From Solirubrobacterales bacterium (lineage in GTDB: Bacteria > Actinomycetota > Thermoleophilia > Solirubrobacterales > 70-9), in NCBI GenBank assembly GCA_025450585.1, contig JANWHD010000017.1, positions 1-33,667 on the forward strand: a stretch of 33,667 bases of DNA. The letters are read 5' to 3'. Below are positions 30,256-33,667 of the stretch, piece by piece. The number at the start of each line of letters is the position of its first letter. The stretch's first letter is position 1. A program made the position numbers and the translations under genes. The notes beneath the pieces were generated by a model, which was given only the letters and a program-made list of their open reading frames with translations, was not told where the DNA came from and searched no databases.

Positions 30256-32361
30256 GTGCGTGTCGCTCGTCTTGCTGCGGCTGCTACCGGCCCGCGGGGA
30301 CGCTGGGTCACGGTTGGCGTCTGGGTCGCGTTGGGGCTCGCCGGGCTGCTCGGACGGATTCATATCGGCGACGTCACCGCGGCCGGGCAGAGCAGCTTCC
30401 TGCCGAAGAACGCGGAGTCGACCGAGGTCCTCGACGTGCTCCAGAGCGACTTCAAGGGCGGCGACGACGTGCCGGTGCTGGTCGTCTTCGAGCGCAACGG
30501 GGGGCTCACCGCCGCTGACCTGAACGCGATCGGCCGTCTGGGTCAGGGACTGGACCGTCTCGGCCTTGCCGGAGCAACGCCCGTCTTCGCGCCCTTCTCG
30601 GGCGAAGCGAAGAAGCCGCTGGGCGCCGTGGCCCGGATCGCACACGGGATCGGCCCGGTCTCCCGCGACGGCGAAGCGGCGCTGGTGGCGCTGGCGATCG
30701 ACGCCAACGAACGCAATGCGGTGGTCGGCGGCGTCGCCAGGATCCGCGCCTACCTCGCCAAGCACCGGCATCCCGGCCTGCACTCCTACGTCACCGGGCC
30801 GGGCGGGATAGCCGCCGACCTCGAGCACGTTGCCGACGACGCGGCGAAGACGCTGCTGATCGCGACCCTGGGCCTGGTCCTCGTCCTGCTGCTGGTCGTC
30901 TACCGGGCGCCGGTCCTGGCCCTGTTGCCGTTGCTCACCGTCGGCATCGCCTACCTGATCTCGATCGGCGTCGCCTACCTCCTGATCGAGGCCGGCGCGA
31001 TCGTGGTCAACGCCGAGGGGACGTTCCTGCTCCTCGTGCTGGTCTTCGGCGCCGGCACCGACTACTCGCTGCTGCTGATCCACCGCTACCGCGAGGAGCT
31101 CGGCCGTGGGGTGGCGCCCGCGGCGGCGCTGCCGGACGCGCTGGCGCAGAGCGTGCGGCCGATCGCCGCCTCCGCCGGGACCGTGATCGCGGCGATGCTG
31201 GTGTTGCTGCTCGCCGACCTCGAGTCCACCCGCTGGCTCGGCCCGGTGCTGGCGATCGGGATCGCCGTGATGCTCGCGGCGTCGCTGACCCTGCTGCCCG
31301 CCGTCCTCTCGCTGTTCGGCGAGCGGGTCTTCTGGCCCGGCCGCGACGCCGAGCCGGGCGAGAGGAACCGTCGCTGGGCCCGGATCGCCGCCCTGGTCCG
31401 CCGCCGCCCCCGCGCGATCGTCGCGATCGTCTCGGCCGGACTCGTCGTCCTCTCGCTTGGCAACCTGGTCGACCACGGCACGCTCGGATTCGGCCAGGGC
31501 GAAACGCGCTCGACCGAATCCGGCCGCGGCACCGAGATCCTCGAAGAGCACTTCCCGCCCGGGCTGGGGTCGCCGCTGACGGCAGTGGTCCGGATCGGCC
31601 AGGTCGAGGACGCGATCGGCAGTCTGGAGGAGCTGGGCGCCGTGAAGCTGGCGGTCCCGGTGCCGCCCTCCGGGCTCTCGACCGAGGCGGCGATCGCGAT
31701 CGTCCTGCGCGGCAATCCCTACTCGACAAGAGCGGCCGACCAGGTCGAGGGAATCCGCGAGAAGCTGCAGGAGGTCGCGCCGAGCGCCCTGGTCGGCGGC
31801 ATCCCGGCCGAGAACTACGACATCGAGCAGACCAATTCGCGCGACACGAAGCTGATCGTCCCGGTGGTCCTCCTGCTCGTCGGCCTGATCCTCGCCATGG
31901 TGCTGCGCGCCCTCGCCGCACCCGCCTACCTGATCGTCACGGTCGTGGCCTCCTTCGCGGCGACCCTCGGCCTCGTCACCTTCGTCTTCACCGAGATCTT
32001 CGGCGTGAGCGGGATGGCCTTCAACCTGGTGCTGCTGGCCTTCATTTTCCTCGTCGCCCTCGGCGTCGACTACAACATCTTCCTGATGACCCGCGCCCGC
32101 GAGGAGGCGGCGACCCTGGGCACCCGCGACGGCATCCTCGCCGCGCTGGAGAACACCGGCGGCGTGATCACCGGGGCCGGGGTTATCCTCGCCGGCACCT
32201 TCGCCACCCTCACCCTGCTGCCGCTGGAGGAGCTGGTCCAGATCGGCGCCACGGTCGCACTCGGCGTCCTCCTCGACACCTTCGTCGTTCGCGCCCTGAT
32301 GATCCCGGCGATCACCTACCTCTGTGGCGACCGCGCCTGGTGGCCGGGCCGCGTGAGCTGA
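30256..32361 (+). CDS. MMPL-family RND-type exporter
   Basis: This 701-residue membrane protein with about 12 helices in two repeats is an MMPL transporter. The first half has a periplasmic loop (about 40-190), then helices with the proton-relay motif GAGTDYSLLLIHRYREE (Asp269-Tyr270). The second half has an extracellular loop (about 400-520) and GVDYNIFLMTRAREE (Asp605-Tyr606). It should export a lipid or hydrophobic metabolite using the proton gradient, like mycobacterial MmpL proteins but shorter and without a C-terminal tail. The start is GTG at 30256, 55 bp after the MazF stop. No biosynthetic neighbours reveal the substrate. Confidence 0.94.
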   Translation: MRVARLAAAATGPRGRWVTVGVWVALGLAGLLGRIHIGDVTAAGQSSFLPKNAESTEVLDVLQSDFKGGDDVPVLVVFERNGGLTAADLNAIGRLGQGLDRLGLAGATPVFAPFSGEAKKPLGAVARIAHGIGPVSRDGEAALVALAIDANERNAVVGGVARIRAYLAKHRHPGLHSYVTGPGGIAADLEHVADDAAKTLLIATLGLVLVLLLVVYRAPVLALLPLLTVGIAYLISIGVAYLLIEAGAIVVNAEGTFLLLVLVFGAGTDYSLLLIHRYREELGRGVAPAAALPDALAQSVRPIAASAGTVIAAMLVLLLADLESTRWLGPVLAIGIAVMLAASLTLLPAVLSLFGERVFWPGRDAEPGERNRRWARIAALVRRRPRAIVAIVSAGLVVLSLGNLVDHGTLGFGQGETRSTESGRGTEILEEHFPPGLGSPLTAVVRIGQVEDAIGSLEELGAVKLAVPVPPSGLSTEAAIAIVLRGNPYSTRAADQVEGIREKLQEVAPSALVGGIPAENYDIEQTNSRDTKLIVPVVLLLVGLILAMVLRALAAPAYLIVTVVASFAATLGLVTFVFTEIFGVSGMAFNLVLLAFIFLVALGVDYNIFLMTRAREEAATLGTRDGILAALENTGGVITGAGVILAGTFATLTLLPLEELVQIGATVALGVLLDTFVVRALMIPAITYLCGDRAWWPGRVS

Positions 32362-32366
32362 CCCGG

Positions 32367-32420
32367 CCACCGTTACCTATCTCAGGTCACCGATCACACC
32401 CTGGTGGGTGAAAACGGTGG
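32367..32420. terminator. Inverted repeats between convergent genes
   Basis: CCACCGTT (32367-32374) and AACGGTGG (32413-32420) enclose an inner hairpin CACCC-TGGT-GGGTG (32397-32410) and a small ACCT/AGGT pair. This sits just after the MMPL stop and before the convergent secreted-protein stop. There is no T-tract, so a terminator role is inferred from position. Confidence 0.35.
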
Positions 32421-32448
32421 ATCGAGGTTAAGAGCGCGTCCCGAGGTC

Positions 32449-33048
32449 TTACTCGAGGGCATATGCGTGTATTAACAATTCCAGTAACCCATCGAGGGTT
32501 CCTTCGTCGGGGCAGAAGAATTTCCCGCCTAATTCAGTAATGGGGGTTTCGTTCGCGGTGATGTGACCGGCGCCCAATGCGAGTTCGAGGCCTTCGGTGT
32601 CATATACGCAGTCCAGGCCAAGGTTGGAGCACTGGAGCCGCGTACGGCCGTTGGTGGCTGTAGCAATACTTTGGTCTAACCCTCCTTTTAAGAGATTGAT
32701 TAAGGGCTGTTCCTGAACGGTCACCGTGCAGTTGTTGTGCGCAGAGCCGGTACCGCAGCCCGAGAACGTCATGGCTAAGCTGTGAATCTGCTGGGGTTGC
32801 CCTAACGCTAAGGGATTGCCTTCTATTAAGACGCCTAAGCATAAAATATCTATTGTTGCTAATAGTTCCCCCACCGTGCCTTTGTAGATGCTTGAGTGCT
32901 GCTCACCCGAGGGGGATCCACAGACTAACCCCGTGTGGGTATCGCAGAGCTGGGTGTTGGTAATGGCCGACGCCGACGTCGCGCCGACGAAAGCCATCCC
33001 GGTCACGGCCGCCAGCGAGGCGAGGCCGAACATCTTGATGAGTCTCAT
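32449..33048 (-). CDS. Secreted cysteine-rich protein, unknown function
   Basis: This 199-residue protein has a clear Sec signal peptide (1-28, ending ATSASA) and eight cysteines in the mature part (LCDT, VCGS, LCLG, GCGT, NCTV, QCSN, DCVY, FCPD), an even number suited to disulfides. The rest is rich in small polar residues, with no catalytic motif or anchor. GGAG 6 nt before the ATG supports the start. Its codons (TTA, ATT, AAT, CTT) are noticeably less GC-biased than in its neighbours, hinting at recent transfer or relaxed selection. I do not recognise the family; extracellular structural or binding roles are open. Confidence 0.75.
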   Translation of the reverse strand: MRLIKMFGLASLAAVTGMAFVGATSASAITNTQLCDTHTGLVCGSPSGEQHSSIYKGTVGELLATIDILCLGVLIEGNPLALGQPQQIHSLAMTFSGCGTGSAHNNCTVTVQEQPLINLLKGGLDQSIATATNGRTRLQCSNLGLDCVYDTEGLELALGAGHITANETPITELGGKFFCPDEGTLDGLLELLIHAYALE

Positions 33049-33183
33049 TTGATTCTCCGTATCTCGGCGGTTTACGCCGGCTGGTTTTGGACAGGGATAG
33101 ACAAGCGGTCACCGCATCGGTGGTCAAGGAATCCGCCGGGAACGCGAACTGAGGGGTACTCTCAGGTGAGTCATCTCCGGTTT

Positions 33184-33202
33184 ATCCTGCAAATGGCAGG
33201 AT
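33184..33202. terminator. Short hairpin between two minus-strand genes
   Basis: ATCCTGC (33184-33190) and GCAGGAT (33196-33202) are perfect 7-bp arms with a 5-nt loop, about 80 bp downstream of the PEP mutase-family stop and upstream of the secreted-protein promoter region. Possible terminator; no T-run. The rest of 33049-33278 shows no gene. Confidence 0.3.
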
Positions 33203-33278
33203 GTATCTCCTGCGGATGTGCGGTTTCGTGCGTTGCAGGAATTCGCAGGTCGGGCTTGCCAGCCCCGGCCTCGGGTCC

Positions 33279-33667
33279 TCAGTCGCCGAGCCACTCCCCG
33301 GCGTGGCGCGAGACCTTCAGGGCCGAGAAGTCGCCGCTCTCTCGAATCTGCTTCGCAGCATCGAACATCGCCTCGCTGGCGACCCAGGCGAGGTTGCCGC
33401 CGACGCTGATCCGACGCGCTCCCAGGTCCGCGAGCTCGTCTATGGAGAAGTTGGGGCGGGCGAGCACGTTGACCGGCTTCTCCACCGCCTCGCACACCGC
33501 CCGGATCTGGTCCGGCTCACTCAGGCGGGGCGCGTAGAGCACGTCCGCGCCGACCCGTTCGAACGCCTGCAGGCGGGCGATCGTGTCGTCGAGGTCGGGG
33601 TTGCCGCGGAAGAAGTTGTCGGCCCGGGCGGTCAGCATGAAGGGAAAGGCCAAGCGCCGGGCCGCCT
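33279..33667 (-). CDS. PEP mutase / isocitrate lyase-family protein (5'-truncated by window edge)
   Basis: The frame runs off the right edge; the visible 129 codons are the C-terminal part. Reading in from the edge gives AARRLAFPFMLTARADNFF, then RLQAFERVGADVLYAPRL, PVNVLARPNFSIDELADLGARRISVG and a C-terminal helix. This is the barrel C-terminal half of the ICL/PEPM family (as in PrpB, PEP mutase, oxaloacetate decarboxylase-like proteins), with LTARADNF the typical strand carrying substrate-binding Arg. The family cleaves or forms C-C or C-P bonds next to a carboxylate; the signature KKCGH-like loop would lie outside the window, so the reaction cannot be assigned. TTG at 33651-33653 is not a true start. 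Confidence 0.85.
   Translation of the reverse strand, partial: AARRLAFPFMLTARADNFFRGNPDLDDTIARLQAFERVGADVLYAPRLSEPDQIRAVCEAVEKPVNVLARPNFSIDELADLGARRISVGGNLAWVASEAMFDAAKQIRESGDFSALKVSRHAGEWLGD

Noticed and set aside
30007..32370. A 787-residue open frame on the minus strand
   Set aside because: It is antisense to the MMPL transporter; the translation is Asp/Gln/Arg/Gly-rich low complexity.

Overview
The window looks like chromosomal DNA of a high-GC actinobacterium, most likely class Thermoleophilia (Solirubrobacterales or a relative). This rests on strong G/C third-position codon bias, frequent GTG/TTG starts, and large secreted proteins that combine NHL beta-propellers with an Ig/fibronectin-like domain, a style I associate with that group. 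No rRNA, tRNA or CRISPR array is visible.

Layout. 0-3.4 kb: a tyrosine recombinase, a 560-bp gap holding a decayed NHL-repeat relic, and a sugar-porter MFS transporter with a cytosolic winged-helix-like tail. 3.5-7.0 kb (+ strand): an acylphosphatase fused to a LigD-type 3'-phosphoesterase, a cytochrome P450, a 1-Cys peroxiredoxin and a VOC protein. 7.0-13.8 kb: an NAD(P)-binding SDR whose Rossmann motif lies upstream of any normal start codon, an SRPBCC protein, a glutamate decarboxylase, a Baeyer-Villiger-type flavin monooxygenase, a secreted trypsin-like protease and a DUF2855 protein. 14.0-16.7 kb: an 898-residue secreted protein with two six-bladed NHL propellers between three fibronectin-like domains. 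16.7-22.9 kb: a TetR regulator divergent from a beta-oxidation operon (thiolase, FadB-like multifunctional enzyme, acyl-CoA dehydrogenase), followed by a BASS-family transporter and a putative lipoprotein. 23.4-25.7 kb: an NAD-dependent formate dehydrogenase next to a class III-like zinc alcohol dehydrogenase, together a plausible formaldehyde-to-CO2 route. 25.8-27.7 kb: a second NHL/fibronectin-like secreted protein. 27.7-28.1 kb: debris made of 3' pieces of two neighbouring genes. 28.1-33.7 kb: a SET-domain methyltransferase-like protein, an ArsR/AHSA1 operon, a ribbon-helix-helix/MazF toxin-antitoxin pair, an MMPL exporter, a cysteine-rich secreted protein and a truncated PEP mutase/isocitrate lyase-family gene.

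Logic. Two blocks are metabolically coherent: fatty-acid beta-oxidation with its own regulator, and C1 oxidation. The rest is a mosaic of redox, defence-like and surface genes. The most unusual items are the acylphosphatase-phosphoesterase fusion, the fn3/NHL paralogs that share an upstream element, the MFS-winged-helix fusion, and the duplicated debris around 27.7-28.1 kb. All calls come from reading the sequence by eye and hand alignment; no database search was run.
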